A stretch of 15,883 bases of DNA from Pseudomonadota bacterium (GCA_023425455.1 JAFACP010000360.1:1-15883), one strand, 5' to 3'; positions 7,775 to 15,883 are shown, counted from the stretch's first letter. The notes: generated by a model not told the origin, from the letters alone. Program-made: numbers and translations.

Positions 7775-9823
7775 TTAAACCAGCCCGAACAGGGTCAACA
7801 GCATGTCGATCATCTTGATGCCAATAAACGGCACCACCAGCCCGCCCAGACCATAGATCAGCAGATTCCGGCGCAGCATCGCGGCGGCGGTCAGCGGCGT
7901 GTAGCTCACCCCTTTCAGCGCCAGCGGGATCAGAAAGACAATAATCAGGGCGTTGAATATCACCGCGCTGAGGATCGCCGAGGCCGGGGAGTGCAGATGC
8001 ATAACGTTGAGCGCATTTAGCTGCGGCCAGGTGGCGGCAAAGGCCGCCGGAATTATGGCGAAATATTTCGCCACGTCGTTGGCGATACTGAAGGTGGTGA
8101 GCGAGCCACGGGTCATCAGCATCTGTTTGCCGATGTGTACCACTTCAATGAGCTTGGTCGGGTTAGAGTCGAGATCGACCATATTGCCCGCCTCCTTCGC
8201 CGCCTGGGTGCCGGAGTTCATCGCCACCGCCACGTCGGCCTGAGCCAGCGCCGGGGCATCGTTAGTACCGTCGCCGGTCATCGCCACCAGCCGGCCTTCG
8301 GCCTGATACTGGCGGATCAGTGCCAGCTTGGCTTCCGGCGTCGCTTCGGAAAGGAAGTCATCCACCCCCGCCTCAGCGGCAATGGCCGCCGCGGTGAGAC
8401 GGTTATCGCCGGTGATCATGACCGTTTTGATCCCCATTTTGCGCAGCTGGGCAAAGCGCTCTTTGATCCCCCCTTTGACAATATCCTTCAGCGCGATCAC
8501 TCCCAGCACCAGCGCACCTTCCGCCACCACCAGCGGCGTCGCACCCTGGCGGGCCACGCTGTCAACCAGACGGTCTACCTCGGGCGGGAAGTGGCCATTA
8601 TTGGCGGCAATATGGCGGCGAATGGCGTCGACGGAGCCTTTACGGATCATCCGATCCTGAATATTGATGCCGCTCATCCGGGTCTGGGCGGTAAACGGCA
8701 CAAAGGTGGCATGCAGACTCTGGACGTCGCGCTGGCGCAGGTTAAAGCGCTGCTTGGCCAGAATGACAATGCTGCGGCCTTCCGGCGTTTCATCAGCCAG
8801 AGAGGAGAGCTGGGCGGCGTCGGCCAGCCTTTTTTCATCGACGCCGGGGGCGGGCAGAAATTCGGATGCCTGACGGTTGCCAAGCGTAATGGTGCCGGTT
8901 TTATCCAGCAGCAGCACATTGACGTCTCCTGCCGCCTCTACCGCACGTCCGCTGGTGGCAATCACGTTCGCGCCGAGCATCCGGCTCATCCCCGCGACGC
9001 CGATGGCGGAAAGCAGGCCGCCAATGGTGGTGGGAATAAGGCAGACCAGCAGGGCAACCAACACGGTCACGCTGACCGCATTTCCGCCATACGCGGAGAA
9101 TGGCCACAGTGTGGCCGTTGCCAGTAAAAAGATAATGGTCAGCGCCACCAGCAGAATGGAGAGGGCGATTTCATTGGGGGTTTTGCGCCGCTGCGCCCCT
9201 TCCACCATCGCAATCATGCGGTCGAGAAAGGTTTCCCCCGGGTTGACGCTGCACTGGATCACCAGCCAGTCCGAGAGAATACGTGTCCCACCGGTGACGG
9301 AGGCGAAATCGCCGCCGGACTCGCGGATCACCGGGGCAGATTCGCCGGTAATAGCGCTCTCATCCACCGACGCGCCCCCCTCAATCACTTCGCCGTCACA
9401 GGGGATGATGTCGCCGGCTTCAACCAGCACCACATCACCTTTGCGCAGCTCATCTGCCGGTACATGATCCATCTGCGCGCCATAGCGTGCCTCACGCAGC
9501 TTGCGGGCAAAGGCGGTTTTTTTCACCCCTTTCAGGCTGTCGGCCTGGGCTTTACTGCGGCCTTCCGCCAGCGCTTCCGCAACGTTGGCGAACAATACGG
9601 TGAACCACAGCCACAGGCTGATTGCGCCGGTAAAGATCGCGTCTCCGCTCAGATGACCGGTCGCCATTGCCAGCGCCAGCGCAGTGGTGAGTAAGCTCCC
9701 AGTCCAGACGATAAACATCACCGGGTTGCGCCACTGCACGCGCGGGCTCAACTTTTTCACCGCATCCATAAGCGCCTGGCGAACCAGCGTCGGTCCAGCC
9801 AGGGCCAGTTCTTTACGACTCAT
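7775..9823 (-). CDS. kdpB: KdpB, P-type ATPase catalytic subunit of the K+ pump
   Basis: Energy-coupling subunit of KdpFABC (EC 7.2.2.6 family), 682 residues, identical in length to E. coli. Visible landmarks: actuator motif TGES at 159-162, where S162 is the known inhibitory phosphorylation site; membrane motif CLIPTTIGG (261-269) in the ion pathway; phosphorylated D307 in DKTGTIT; K395 in the nucleotide-binding domain (RKGSVDA); TGDGTNDAP (516-524) hinge; and several hydrophobic segments at both ends. The start at 9823 (MSRKELAL) has GGAGAA seven bases upstream and matches E. coli; an in-frame extension to 9868 lies inside the kdpA end and is rejected. It follows kdpA after 19 bases. Ions enter through KdpA and are moved to KdpB by the intersubunit tunnel known for this family. 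Confidence 0.98.
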   Translation of the reverse strand: MSRKELALAGPTLVRQALMDAVKKLSPRVQWRNPVMFIVWTGSLLTTALALAMATGHLSGDAIFTGAISLWLWFTVLFANVAEALAEGRSKAQADSLKGVKKTAFARKLREARYGAQMDHVPADELRKGDVVLVEAGDIIPCDGEVIEGGASVDESAITGESAPVIRESGGDFASVTGGTRILSDWLVIQCSVNPGETFLDRMIAMVEGAQRRKTPNEIALSILLVALTIIFLLATATLWPFSAYGGNAVSVTVLVALLVCLIPTTIGGLLSAIGVAGMSRMLGANVIATSGRAVEAAGDVNVLLLDKTGTITLGNRQASEFLPAPGVDEKRLADAAQLSSLADETPEGRSIVILAKQRFNLRQRDVQSLHATFVPFTAQTRMSGINIQDRMIRKGSVDAIRRHIAANNGHFPPEVDRLVDSVARQGATPLVVAEGALVLGVIALKDIVKGGIKERFAQLRKMGIKTVMITGDNRLTAAAIAAEAGVDDFLSEATPEAKLALIRQYQAEGRLVAMTGDGTNDAPALAQADVAVAMNSGTQAAKEAGNMVDLDSNPTKLIEVVHIGKQMLMTRGSLTTFSIANDVAKYFAIIPAAFAATWPQLNALNVMHLHSPASAILSAVIFNALIIVFLIPLALKGVSYTPLTAAAMLRRNLLIYGLGGLVVPFIGIKMIDMLLTLFGLV

Positions 9824-9842
9824 CGCACATTCTCCGCAAAAA

Positions 9843-11522
9843 TCAGCGTAAAGAGAGATATTCCGCAACCGGGCCTAAGGCGAGGGCGGGAACAAAGGTC
9901 AGCGCGCCAACCAGCAGCACCGTACCGGTCAGCAGGCCGGTGAACAGCGCGCCGTGGGTCGGCAGTGTACCGCTGGTGGCGGGCTGGATTTTTTTACTTA
10001 CCAGCGATCCGGCAATCGCCATCACCGGGACAATCACCCCGAAGCGACCGATAAACATGCAAAAGGCCAGCAGGCAGTTCCAGAAGGGAGAGCTGGCGTT
10101 TAATCCGGCAAAGGCGCTGCCGTTGTTGTTGGCGGCCGAGGACACGGCGTACAGCACCTCGCTAAAACCGTGGATGCCCGGATTAAACATGCCGCTGCGC
10201 CCGGCGGCGGTCATCATTGCCAGCGCCGTACCGCAGAGCACGAGGGCCGGGGTAACCAGTATCGCCAGCGCGGTCAGCTTCATCTCCCGTACGTCAATCT
10301 TTTTACCCAGGTATTCCGGGGTTCGACCAATCATCAGTCCGGCGATAAATACCGCCAGCAGAACAAACAGCAACATGCCGTAAAGCCCTGAGCCGACGCC
10401 GCCGAACACCACTTCGCCGATCTGCATCAGCCACATCGGGATCATGCCGCCGGGCGCGGTGAAGGAGTCGTGCATCGCATTAACCGCCCCGCACGATGCG
10501 GCCGTGGTGATCACCGCGTACAGGCTGCTTGCCAGAATGCCAAAGCGGCTCTCTTTGCCCTCCATATTGCCGGCGCTGTCGGCACCCAGTGCAAGCAGAT
10601 GCGGGTTACCCTGCCATTCCGCCCACATCACCAGCGCGACGCAGAGGACAAAAATGAGCGACATCGTCCACAGCAGGGTGCGCCCCTGACGACGATCGTT
10701 GACGACCTCGCCGAACGCCAGGCAGAGCGCGGCCGGGATCAGGAAGATCGTCAGCATCTGTACCGCATTGGTGAGCGCGGTGGGGTTCTCGAACGGATGG
10801 GATGAGTTGGCATTGAAGAAGCCGCCGCCATTGGTGCCGAGCAGTTTGATCGCCTCCTGGGAAGCCACCGGCCCCATTGGCAGCAGATGTTTGACCCCTT
10901 CAAGCGACGTGTAAGGCGTATAGGGCGCCAGATTTTGCAAAACGCCCTGCTGGATAAAGAACAGCGCGATAACCAGCGAAACCGGCAGCAAGACCCACAG
11001 GGTAATGCGCGTTAAATCCACCCAGGCGTTACCCAGCGTATGAGTATTCTGCCGGGCAAATGCGCGGGTCAGGGCGAAGATCACCGCCATACCGGTGGCG
11101 GCGGAGAGGAAGTTCTGCACGGTTAACCCCGCCATCTGGCTGAAGTAGCTGAGCGTGCTCTCTCCGGCATAGGCCTGCCAGTTGGTATTGGTGACGAAGC
11201 TTACGGCGGTATTCAGCGCCAGATGCCAGGAGAGACCCGGCAACCGCTGCGGGTTCAGCGGCAGGATACCCTGCAGTAAAAGCAGGGTAAAAAGCGTCAC
11301 CAGGCCGACGATGTTCACGAGTACGATGGCCAGTAAGTACTGGCGCCAGTTCATCTCCCGGCTATCGATGCCCAGTATGCGCCACAGCGCGCGCTCGACG
11401 CTGCCGGTGACCGGCCATGCTACGTTGTTGATCATCCTGGCGAAGAGCATCCCCAGTGGTTTTGCCAGCAGGAACAACAGCAACAGAAAGCTGGCAAGCA
11501 GTAAAAATCCCTGAGCGGCCAT
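9843..11522 (-). CDS. kdpA: KdpA, K+-channel-like subunit of the K+ pump
   Basis: Selectivity subunit of KdpFABC, 559 residues (557 in E. coli), a member of the superfamily of K+ transporters with four channel-like repeats. It is very hydrophobic with about ten membrane segments. The four filter-like loops are visible: TNTNWQAY near 111-118, [20 protein letters not shown] near 229-248 with the known key glycine G232, [16 protein letters not shown] around 345, and [14 protein letters not shown] around 468. The ATG overlaps the kdpF stop (TGATG). All four filter regions are intact, so high-affinity K+ uptake is expected. Nothing unusual in start or length. Confidence 0.98.
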   Translation of the reverse strand: MAAQGFLLLASFLLLLFLLAKPLGMLFARMINNVAWPVTGSVERALWRILGIDSREMNWRQYLLAIVLVNIVGLVTLFTLLLLQGILPLNPQRLPGLSWHLALNTAVSFVTNTNWQAYAGESTLSYFSQMAGLTVQNFLSAATGMAVIFALTRAFARQNTHTLGNAWVDLTRITLWVLLPVSLVIALFFIQQGVLQNLAPYTPYTSLEGVKHLLPMGPVASQEAIKLLGTNGGGFFNANSSHPFENPTALTNAVQMLTIFLIPAALCLAFGEVVNDRRQGRTLLWTMSLIFVLCVALVMWAEWQGNPHLLALGADSAGNMEGKESRFGILASSLYAVITTAASCGAVNAMHDSFTAPGGMIPMWLMQIGEVVFGGVGSGLYGMLLFVLLAVFIAGLMIGRTPEYLGKKIDVREMKLTALAILVTPALVLCGTALAMMTAAGRSGMFNPGIHGFSEVLYAVSSAANNNGSAFAGLNASSPFWNCLLAFCMFIGRFGVIVPVMAIAGSLVSKKIQPATSGTLPTHGALFTGLLTGTVLLVGALTFVPALALGPVAEYLSLR

Positions 11523-11611
11523 CAGAATGCCTCCGCATTAATCAGGGCATAGACCAGATAGCCCAGTAACAGCACAACCAGCACGATGCCGGCAATCAGA
11601 CCTGCACTCAC
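11522..11611 (-). CDS. kdpF: KdpF small membrane subunit (29 residues)
   Basis: A 29-codon gene starting with GTG at 11611 and ending in TGA whose A is the first base of the kdpA ATG. The peptide is one membrane helix (SAGLIAG at the start, then [16 protein letters not shown]), nearly the same as E. coli KdpF, which is also 29 residues. KdpF binds at the KdpA-KdpB-KdpC interface and stabilises the pump. GGAGG lies six bases before the GTG, supporting this start. It is first in the kdpFABCDE operon, downstream of the promoter with the KdpE box. Confidence 0.94.
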   Translation of the reverse strand: MSAGLIAGIVLVVLLLGYLVYALINAEAF

Positions 11612-11648
11612 AATCCACCTCCGGGTGATTCGGGTATGTGTGCTAACG

Positions 11649-11677
11649 GTAGGATTTACGGCGCAAAGATTTCGCAA
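11649..11677 (-). promoter_or_regulatory. Candidate kdpF promoter (weak, activator-dependent)
   Basis: Minus strand: -35 candidate TTGCGA at 11672-11677 and, after 17 bases, a poor -10 candidate TCCTAC at 11649-11654. The poor -10 suits a promoter that needs KdpE. The -10 choice is the least certain part. Confidence 0.5.
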
Positions 11678-11689
11678 AAATCAGGACGG

Positions 11690-11713
11690 CGGGTGTAAAA
11701 AAAGTATAAAAAT
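11690..11713 (-). promoter_or_regulatory. KdpE binding site of the kdp promoter
   Basis: Minus-strand sequence reads TTTTTATAC, then TTTTTTTACACCCGCC. It matches from memory the T-rich site that KdpE binds upstream of E. coli kdpFABC. Its centre is about 27 bases upstream of the -35 candidate, which suits an OmpR-family class I activator. Confidence 0.8.
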
Positions 11714-11760
11714 GGCAAACCCACATTTTAACTATTGGTAAGTATATTTTTAACTTTCCT

Positions 11761-11773
11761 GTAACTTAGTTAC
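11761..11773. promoter_or_regulatory. Palindrome GTAACTTAGTTAC, possible operator
   Basis: Perfect 6-bp arms (GTAACT and AGTTAC) around one central base, about 145 bases before ybfA and about 48 bases beyond the KdpE box as seen from kdpF. The symmetry is seen directly; no factor is identified. Confidence 0.35.
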
Positions 11774-11918
11774 GCGAGAAGTGTAAATATTCACCAAACG
11801 AATGAAAATAAGTGGTCGGATGAGTAGTAAAATTACACACAACGCGGTACGATTTTAGCCAGATAACCTGTTTCAATTTTCCGGATCAAATTTCCGGCCA
11901 GCTAAAGGGGAGAAAAAT

Positions 11919-12125
11919 ATGGATCTTTACAAAGAGTATCCGGCACATGTTGTCTTTATGCGTCGCACTTTCGCCGTGGTGGCTGGCGTGCTGGCGCTGC
12001 CCGTCATGCTTTTCTGGAAAGATCGCGCGCGTTTTTACAGCTATCTGCATCGGGTCTGGGCGAAAACCAGCGAAAAACCGGTGTGGATGGATCAGGCCGA
12101 GAAAGTGACCTGCGATTTCTACTAA
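11919..12125 (+). CDS. ybfA: YbfA, DUF2517 small protein of unknown function
   Basis: 68 residues, the same length as E. coli YbfA and closely similar ([21 protein letters not shown], and [21 protein letters not shown] in the middle). One hydrophobic segment (about 17-34) suggests a membrane-associated protein, with a positively charged, aromatic region after it and the conserved end [16 protein letters not shown]. The strong ribosome site AAGGGGAG lies just upstream of the ATG at 11919. It is divergent from kdpF, as in E. coli, and has its own strong terminator (12144-12175), so it is probably transcribed alone. Function is not known to me. Confidence 0.92.
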   Translation: MDLYKEYPAHVVFMRRTFAVVAGVLALPVMLFWKDRARFYSYLHRVWAKTSEKPVWMDQAEKVTCDFY

Positions 12126-12143
12126 CACCGCGCCGAACCTCTT

Positions 12144-12175
12144 AAAAACCGCCTCAGCAATGTGGCGGTTTTTTT
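12144..12175 (+). terminator. Rho-independent terminator after ybfA
   Basis: Perfect 10-bp stem AAAAACCGCC (12144-12153) and GGCGGTTTTT (12164-12173) with a 10-base loop, followed by more T residues. It starts about 20 bases after the ybfA stop. Confidence 0.92.
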
Positions 12176-12266
12176 ATGTGCGAACGACCTGTGCTCTGCA
12201 TCAGGGAACGGCTCAGGGGCTACACTTATCGTTGATGTCGCGACGCGGCACACGACGATGATGGAC

Positions 12267-12305
12267 GTCGCGCGCGTACGCCGTGACTTGCGCCCGGCGC
12301 GCGAC
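12267..12305. repeat. GC-rich inverted repeat upstream of the phrB -10 box
   Basis: Perfect 9-base arms GTCGCGCGC (12267-12275) and GCGCGCGAC (12297-12305), separated by 21 bases. The right arm ends 8 bases before the -10 box, so the repeat covers the -35 area. It could be an operator or a DNA hairpin. Confidence 0.55.
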
Positions 12306-12319
12306 TTCCACACTATAAT
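12289..12319 (+). promoter_or_regulatory. Candidate phrB promoter
   Basis: A perfect -10 box TATAAT lies at 12314-12319, about 83 bases before the phrB ATG. The only -35-like element, TTGCGC near 12288-12293, is 20 bases away, which is longer than ideal. The promoter may therefore need an activator or act through the -10 region alone. Confidence 0.5.
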
Positions 12320-12401
12320 AGCGAAGTTTCCCTGTGCGCCTCCGGCCGTTTAACCTTCGCCGGGGCGCCACGTTTACGTTACGGATAATCACTGGAGTAT
12401 T

Positions 12402-13814
12402 ATGGCCACGCATCTGGTCTGGTTTCGTGCAGATTTGCGCGTTCACGATAATCTTGCCCTGGCCGCCGCCTGCCGCGACCGCCATGCGCGCGTACTGGCG
12501 CTGTTTATTGCCACACCCGGCCAATGGCAACAGCATGATATGGCCCCGCGACAGGCCGCCTGTTTATCTTCCTGCCTCAACGACCTGCAGCGCTCGCTGG
12601 CGGAAAAAGGGATCTCCCTGCTGTATGCCGGGGTGACGGATTTTGCCGAACAGCTCCGGACGCTGGAGCAAATCTGTCAGCAGTACAGCGTCACACATCT
12701 GTATTACAACTATCAGTATGAATATAACGAGCGCCAGCGGGATCGCCTGCTTGAAAACCGCCTGTCAGGGGTTATCTGTCAGGGATTCGATGACAGCGTA
12801 ATGCTGGCACCGGGTAGCGTGATGACCGGCAATCATGAAATGTATAAAGTCTTTACGCCGTTTAAAAATGCCTTTATCAAACGTCTGAAAGAAGGGCTAC
12901 CTGAGTGTGTCTCTGCGCCGGCCGTACGGGGTGAGGCGATAACCGGCTATCCGTCACTGTCGTTTAGCTATCCGCAGGACGCGTTCGATGAAGCGCTTTT
13001 CCCGGCAGGCGAAAAGGCGGCGATTAACCGGCTGCGCCAGTTTTGCAAACAGCATGCCGCAGAATATGAGGCCCGGCGTGATTTACCGGCTGTTGAAGGC
13101 ACCAGCCGCCTGTCGGTGTGCCTGACGCTCGGGACGCTGTCGCCGCGCCAGTGTCTGCATCGTCTGCTGGCCGAGCTGCCTCAGGCGCTGGAAGGGGGAG
13201 CCGGCGCGGTCTGGCTCAACGAGCTTATCTGGCGCGAGTTCTACCGCCATCTGATGACCATGCATCCTGATTTATGTAAACATCGGCCCTTTATTCAATG
13301 GACCGACAACGTAAAATGGCAGGTAAATGAGGCGCAGCTGGAGGCCTGGAAAAAAGGGCTGACGGGCTACCCGATTGTGGATGCCGCAATGCGCCAGCTC
13401 AATACGACGGGCTGGATGCACAACCGCCTGCGGATGATTACCGCCAGTTTCCTGGTTAAAGATCTGCTTATCGACTGGCGCGTGGGCGAGCGCTATTTTA
13501 TCTCGCAGCTGATCGATGGCGATCTCGCGGCCAATAACGGCGGCTGGCAGTGGGCGGCGTCAACAGGCACCGATGCCGCGCCCTATTTTCGCATCTTCAA
13601 CCCCACCACCCAGGGGCAAAAATTCGATGCCGACGGCGAATTTATTCGCCACTGGCTGCCTGAGCTGGCGGACGTACCAGCTAAAGCGATCCACGACCCG
13701 TGGAGCTGGGCAGATAAGCAGGGGATAACGCTCGACTATCCTCGTCCGGTTGTTGACCATAAACAGGCGCGTGTCGCCACGCTGGCCGCCTATGAAGCGG
13801 CCCGCAAAGCTTAA
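12402..13814 (+). CDS. phrB: Deoxyribodipyrimidine photolyase (CPD photolyase)
   Basis: Light-driven repair enzyme that splits cyclobutane pyrimidine dimers, 470 residues (472 in E. coli Phr). The N-terminal alpha/beta domain (about 1-130, LVWFRADLRVHDN at 5-17) binds the antenna folate; N109/E110 in YEYNER sit at the expected folate contact. The C-terminal FAD domain (about 210-470) shows EGTSRLS near 232-238, WLNELIWREFYRH at 271-283, TGYPIVDAAMRQL, and the electron-transfer tryptophans W306, W359 and W382. GDLAANNGGWQWAASTGTD is fully conserved. The ribosome site is GGAG six bases before the ATG. In E. coli phr overlaps ybgA upstream; here it has its own leader and candidate promoter. It is followed 10 bases later by ybgI, whose ribosome site overlaps the phrB stop. 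Confidence 0.97.
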   Translation: MATHLVWFRADLRVHDNLALAAACRDRHARVLALFIATPGQWQQHDMAPRQAACLSSCLNDLQRSLAEKGISLLYAGVTDFAEQLRTLEQICQQYSVTHLYYNYQYEYNERQRDRLLENRLSGVICQGFDDSVMLAPGSVMTGNHEMYKVFTPFKNAFIKRLKEGLPECVSAPAVRGEAITGYPSLSFSYPQDAFDEALFPAGEKAAINRLRQFCKQHAAEYEARRDLPAVEGTSRLSVCLTLGTLSPRQCLHRLLAELPQALEGGAGAVWLNELIWREFYRHLMTMHPDLCKHRPFIQWTDNVKWQVNEAQLEAWKKGLTGYPIVDAAMRQLNTTGWMHNRLRMITASFLVKDLLIDWRVGERYFISQLIDGDLAANNGGWQWAASTGTDAAPYFRIFNPTTQGQKFDADGEFIRHWLPELADVPAKAIHDPWSWADKQGITLDYPRPVVDHKQARVATLAAYEAARKA

Positions 13815-13824
13815 GAGATAAATG

Positions 13825-14568
13825 ATGAAAAACAGTGAACTGGAAAGCCTGATCAACGACAAACTCAACAGCGCGAGCTTCAGCGACTACGGGCCAAACG
13901 GTCTGCAGGTTGAAGGGCGCGAAACGGTGCAGAAAATTATAACCGGCGTGACGGCAAGCCAGGCGCTGCTTGATGAAGCGGTGCGCCAGCAGGCGGATGC
14001 GGTCATCGTTCATCATGGTTATTTCTGGAAAAACGAATCGCCGGTGATTCGCGGAATGAAGCGTAACCGACTGAAAACGTTACTGGCGAACGATATCAAC
14101 CTGTACGGTTACCATTTGCCGCTGGATGCCCATGCCGAACTGGGCAATAACGTCCAGCTGGCGGCGCTGCTGGGGATCACGGTGATGGGCGAAATTGAGC
14201 CGTTAGTGCCGTGGGGCGAACTGGCGATGCCGGTTCCGGGCCTTGAACTGGCCTCCTGGATTGAAGCGCGTCTTGGGCGTCGTCCTCTGTGGTGCGGCGA
14301 TACCGGACCGGACAAGGTAAAACGCGTCGCCTGGTGTACCGGCGGCGGCCAGGGCTTTATCGATAGCGCGGCGCGGTTTGGCGTCGATGCGTTCATTACC
14401 GGTGAAGTCTCCGAGCAGACGATCCACTCGGCCCGCGAGCAGGGCCTGCATTTTTACGCCGCGGGCCACCATGCGACGGAACGTGGCGGTATTCGCGCCC
14501 TCAGCGAATGGCTGACGGAAAATACCGAACTGGACGTCACCTTTGTGGATATCCCTAACCCGGCCTGA
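13825..14568 (+). CDS. ybgI: YbgI, NIF3/DUF34 family metal-binding protein
   Basis: 247 residues from the ATG at 13825, the E. coli YbgI length. Family members form hexameric toroids with a two-metal site; the ligands are visible as H63/H64 (VHHGYFW), H97 and D101 (YHLPLDAH), and H215/E219 (AAGHHATER). Databases often call it GTP cyclohydrolase 1 type 2 homolog, but the true reaction is unsettled. An ATG one codon earlier (13822) is possible; AAGAGA at 13813-13818, overlapping the phrB stop, is better spaced for 13825. In E. coli dtpD separates phr and ybgI; here they are adjacent. The TGA is followed within 15 bases by the pxpB start, so ybgI likely shares a transcript with phrB and pxpBC. 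Confidence 0.95.
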   Translation: MKNSELESLINDKLNSASFSDYGPNGLQVEGRETVQKIITGVTASQALLDEAVRQQADAVIVHHGYFWKNESPVIRGMKRNRLKTLLANDINLYGYHLPLDAHAELGNNVQLAALLGITVMGEIEPLVPWGELAMPVPGLELASWIEARLGRRPLWCGDTGPDKVKRVAWCTGGGQGFIDSAARFGVDAFITGEVSEQTIHSAREQGLHFYAAGHHATERGGIRALSEWLTENTELDVTFVDIPNPA

Positions 14569-14582
14569 TGAGAGGTACCCGA

Positions 14583-15239
14583 GTGCAGCGAGCGCGTTGT
14601 TATCTGCTGGGCGAAACCGCCGTGGTGCTGGAGCTGGAGCCGCCGGTAACGCTGGCGACGCAAAAGCGTATCTGGCGGCTGGTCCAGCGTCTGAACGAAA
14701 TGCCGGAAGTGGTGGACGTCATTCCGGGGATGAACAATATCACCGTCGTGTTGCAAGACCCTCATACCGTTGCGCTGGATGCGATTGAACGTCTGCAGCG
14801 CTGGTGGGAAGAGAGTGAGGCGCTGGAGCCAGAATCCCGCGCGCTCGAGATCCCGGTGGTCTACGGCGGTGCCGCAGGCCCGGATCTCTCCGTCGTGGCG
14901 CACCATTGTGGGTTAACGGAGAAACAGGTGGTTGAGCTGCATTCCTCGGTCAACTATGTCGTCTGGTTTTTAGGTTTCCAGCCAGGCTTTCCTTATCTCG
15001 GCGGATTATCGCCCCGCCTGCATACGCCGCGTCGGGCCGAGCCGCGCGTGAGCGTACCGGCGGGCACGGTCGCCATTGGCGGCGAACAGACCGGGATCTA
15101 CCCGCTAAGCACGCCGGGCGGCTGGCAGCTTATTGGCCACACCCACGCGCCGCTGTTTGCACCCGGAGCGGCAACGCCTGTCCTTCTGCGTCCCGGCGAT
15201 ACCCTGCGCTTTATCCCGCAGAAGGAGGGCGTATGTTAA
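14583..15239 (+). CDS. pxpB: 5-oxoprolinase subunit B (PxpB)
   Basis: 218 residues from GTG at 14583, matching E. coli PxpB (YbgJ), which begins MQRARCY. AGAGG at 14571-14575 is seven bases upstream, whereas the ATG at 14568 has no ribosome site, so the GTG start is favoured. Family motifs (KipI/allophanate hydrolase subunit 1, cyclophilin-like fold): [17 protein letters not shown] near 93-100, [12 protein letters not shown] near 137-148, TPRRAEPR, and [11 protein letters not shown] near 180-190. With PxpC and PxpA it forms the ATP-dependent enzyme that opens 5-oxoproline (pyroglutamate) to glutamate. It overlaps the pxpC start by seven bases, and the two partners are thus translationally coupled. 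Confidence 0.95.
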   Translation: MQRARCYLLGETAVVLELEPPVTLATQKRIWRLVQRLNEMPEVVDVIPGMNNITVVLQDPHTVALDAIERLQRWWEESEALEPESRALEIPVVYGGAAGPDLSVVAHHCGLTEKQVVELHSSVNYVVWFLGFQPGFPYLGGLSPRLHTPRRAEPRVSVPAGTVAIGGEQTGIYPLSTPGGWQLIGHTHAPLFAPGAATPVLLRPGDTLRFIPQKEGVC

Positions 15240-15883
15240 CGTTTATCCGCGCGGGTCTTTATACCTCGGTCCAGGACGCCGGTCGGTTTGGCCTGCGTCA
15301 GTCCGGCGTAAGTTATTGCGGCGCGCTTGACCGGCCGGCGCTGGAGATAGCCAACCTGCTGGTGGGGAATTCGGGCAGTACGGCGGCGCTGGAGATTACG
15401 CTGGGTCAGTGCGTGGTCGAGTTCAGCCGCGAAACCTGGTTTGCCTTAACCGGTGCGGACTGTGAGGCGACGCTGGATAACCAGCCGGTCTGGACGGGGT
15501 GGCGTCTGCGGGCAAAAGCCGGTCAGCGTCTGGTGTTAAAACGTCCCCGGCACGGCGTTCGCAGCTATCTTGCCGTGGCCGGCGGTATCGATGTGCCGGC
15601 GGTGATGGGCTCAGCCAGTACCGATCAGAAAGCGGGCATAGGAGGGCATGAGGGACGTCTGCTGCGCGACGGCGACCGGCTGGCGGTTAAACCCTCTGCG
15701 CGCCATTTCTCGATGACGCAGGGCGTGAAGCAACTGCTGTGGGGAAACCAGATCCGCGCCTTACCCGGGCCTGAATATCAGGAGTTTGACGCGGTCTCGC
15801 AGGAGTCGTTCTGGCGTTCACCGTGGAAGCTAAGCCCGCAAAGCAACCGCATGGGGTATCGCCTGCAGGGGCAGCCGCTGACC
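15233..15883 (+). CDS. pxpC: 5-oxoprolinase subunit C (PxpC), N-terminal part, cut by window edge
   Basis: The first 217 codons of the YbgK/PxpC gene (310 residues in E. coli), open to the last base. It starts ATG at 15233, seven bases inside pxpB, with GAAGGAGG just upstream as a strong ribosome site. Family signatures (allophanate hydrolase subunit 2/KipA fold) are [16 protein letters not shown] near 9-24, ALEITLG near 54-60, [13 protein letters not shown] near 111-123, and [10 protein letters not shown] near 176-185. It forms a complex with PxpB. The expected next gene is pxpA (ybgL), beyond the window, so completeness of the enzyme cannot be judged here. No defects are visible. Confidence 0.94.
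   Translation, partial: MLTFIRAGLYTSVQDAGRFGLRQSGVSYCGALDRPALEIANLLVGNSGSTAALEITLGQCVVEFSRETWFALTGADCEATLDNQPVWTGWRLRAKAGQRLVLKRPRHGVRSYLAVAGGIDVPAVMGSASTDQKAGIGGHEGRLLRDGDRLAVKPSARHFSMTQGVKQLLWGNQIRALPGPEYQEFDAVSQESFWRSPWKLSPQSNRMGYRLQGQPLT

Larger units (their letters stand above)
11612..11918. other. Divergent control region between kdpF and ybfA
   Basis: This 307-base stretch serves two divergent genes. The left half holds the kdpF leader, promoter and KdpE box. The right half must hold the ybfA promoter, but I see no clear -35/-10 pair there. It contains a 13-base palindrome GTAACTTAGTTAC at 11761-11773 and the inverted repeat CCGGA/TCCGG at 11881-11897 in the ybfA leader. No additional gene is visible. 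Confidence 0.6.
12126..12401. other. Gap between ybfA and phrB where E. coli has rhsC and ybgA
   Basis: After the ybfA terminator there are about 225 bases of non-coding, GC-rich sequence. I recognise no remnant of rhsC or ybgA, and the open frames here have no ribosome sites and no recognisable protein. It holds a GC-rich inverted repeat (12267-12305) and a consensus -10 box (12314-12319) for phrB. Confidence 0.6.

Noticed and set aside
8135..9127. 330-codon plus-strand open frame opposite kdpB
   Set aside because: Antisense shadow of kdpB; no family resemblance and composition typical of a reversed GC-rich gene.
11886..12128. 80-codon minus-strand open frame overlapping ybfA
   Set aside because: ybfA on the plus strand is recognisable along its full length and has the better ribosome site.
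12213..12536. 107-codon minus-strand open frame across the phrB start
   Set aside because: It overlaps the phrB N terminus and promoter, with no recognisable protein.
1..15883. CRISPR array, insertion sequence, tRNA, phage or toxin-antitoxin module
   Set aside because: No regularly spaced repeats, transposase motifs, tRNA-like cloverleaf or phage proteins were seen; all genes belong to the conserved enterobacterial chromosome.

Overview
The window looks like chromosomal backbone of an enterobacterium (family Enterobacteriaceae). Every recognisable protein aligns almost end to end with a known Escherichia coli protein, as judged from memory. The gene order is a shortened version of the E. coli potE-speF-kdp-ybfA-phr-ybgI-ybgJ-ybgK region. 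E. coli K-12 itself is unlikely, because the rhsC region, ybgA and dtpD are absent. An Enterobacter-like genus is plausible, but the sequence alone does not settle this.

Layout, left to right. Minus strand, 1-3546: an ornithine/putrescine module, read speFL leader peptide, speF (inducible ornithine decarboxylase), potE (putrescine/ornithine antiporter, cut off by the window edge). potE carries a one-base frameshift in a C5 run at 531-535. Minus strand, 3825-11611: the complete potassium operon kdpF-kdpA-kdpB-kdpC-kdpD-kdpE, with a recognisable KdpE box and a weak promoter upstream (11649-11713). Plus strand, 11919-12125: ybfA with a strong terminator. Plus strand, 12402-15883: phrB (DNA photolyase), ybgI (NIF3/DUF34), pxpB and pxpC (5-oxoprolinase subunits; pxpC runs off the edge), packed with overlaps or gaps of 14 bases or fewer.

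How the genes work together. SpeFL senses ornithine on the ribosome and licenses speF; SpeF makes putrescine and consumes a proton; PotE exchanges putrescine for ornithine. With potE broken in this copy, that exchange arm would be lost unless the frameshift is a sequencing error. KdpD and KdpE sense potassium limitation and switch on the high-affinity K+ pump KdpFABC. PxpB and PxpC, with an expected PxpA beyond the window, hydrolyse the damage product 5-oxoproline to glutamate.

I found no mobile element, CRISPR array, RNA gene or phage feature, and no evidence for an undescribed system. The points most worth a second look are the potE frameshift, the structured speF leader with its arrest peptide, the compact ybfA-phrB-ybgI junctions, and a GC-rich inverted repeat beside the phrB promoter.
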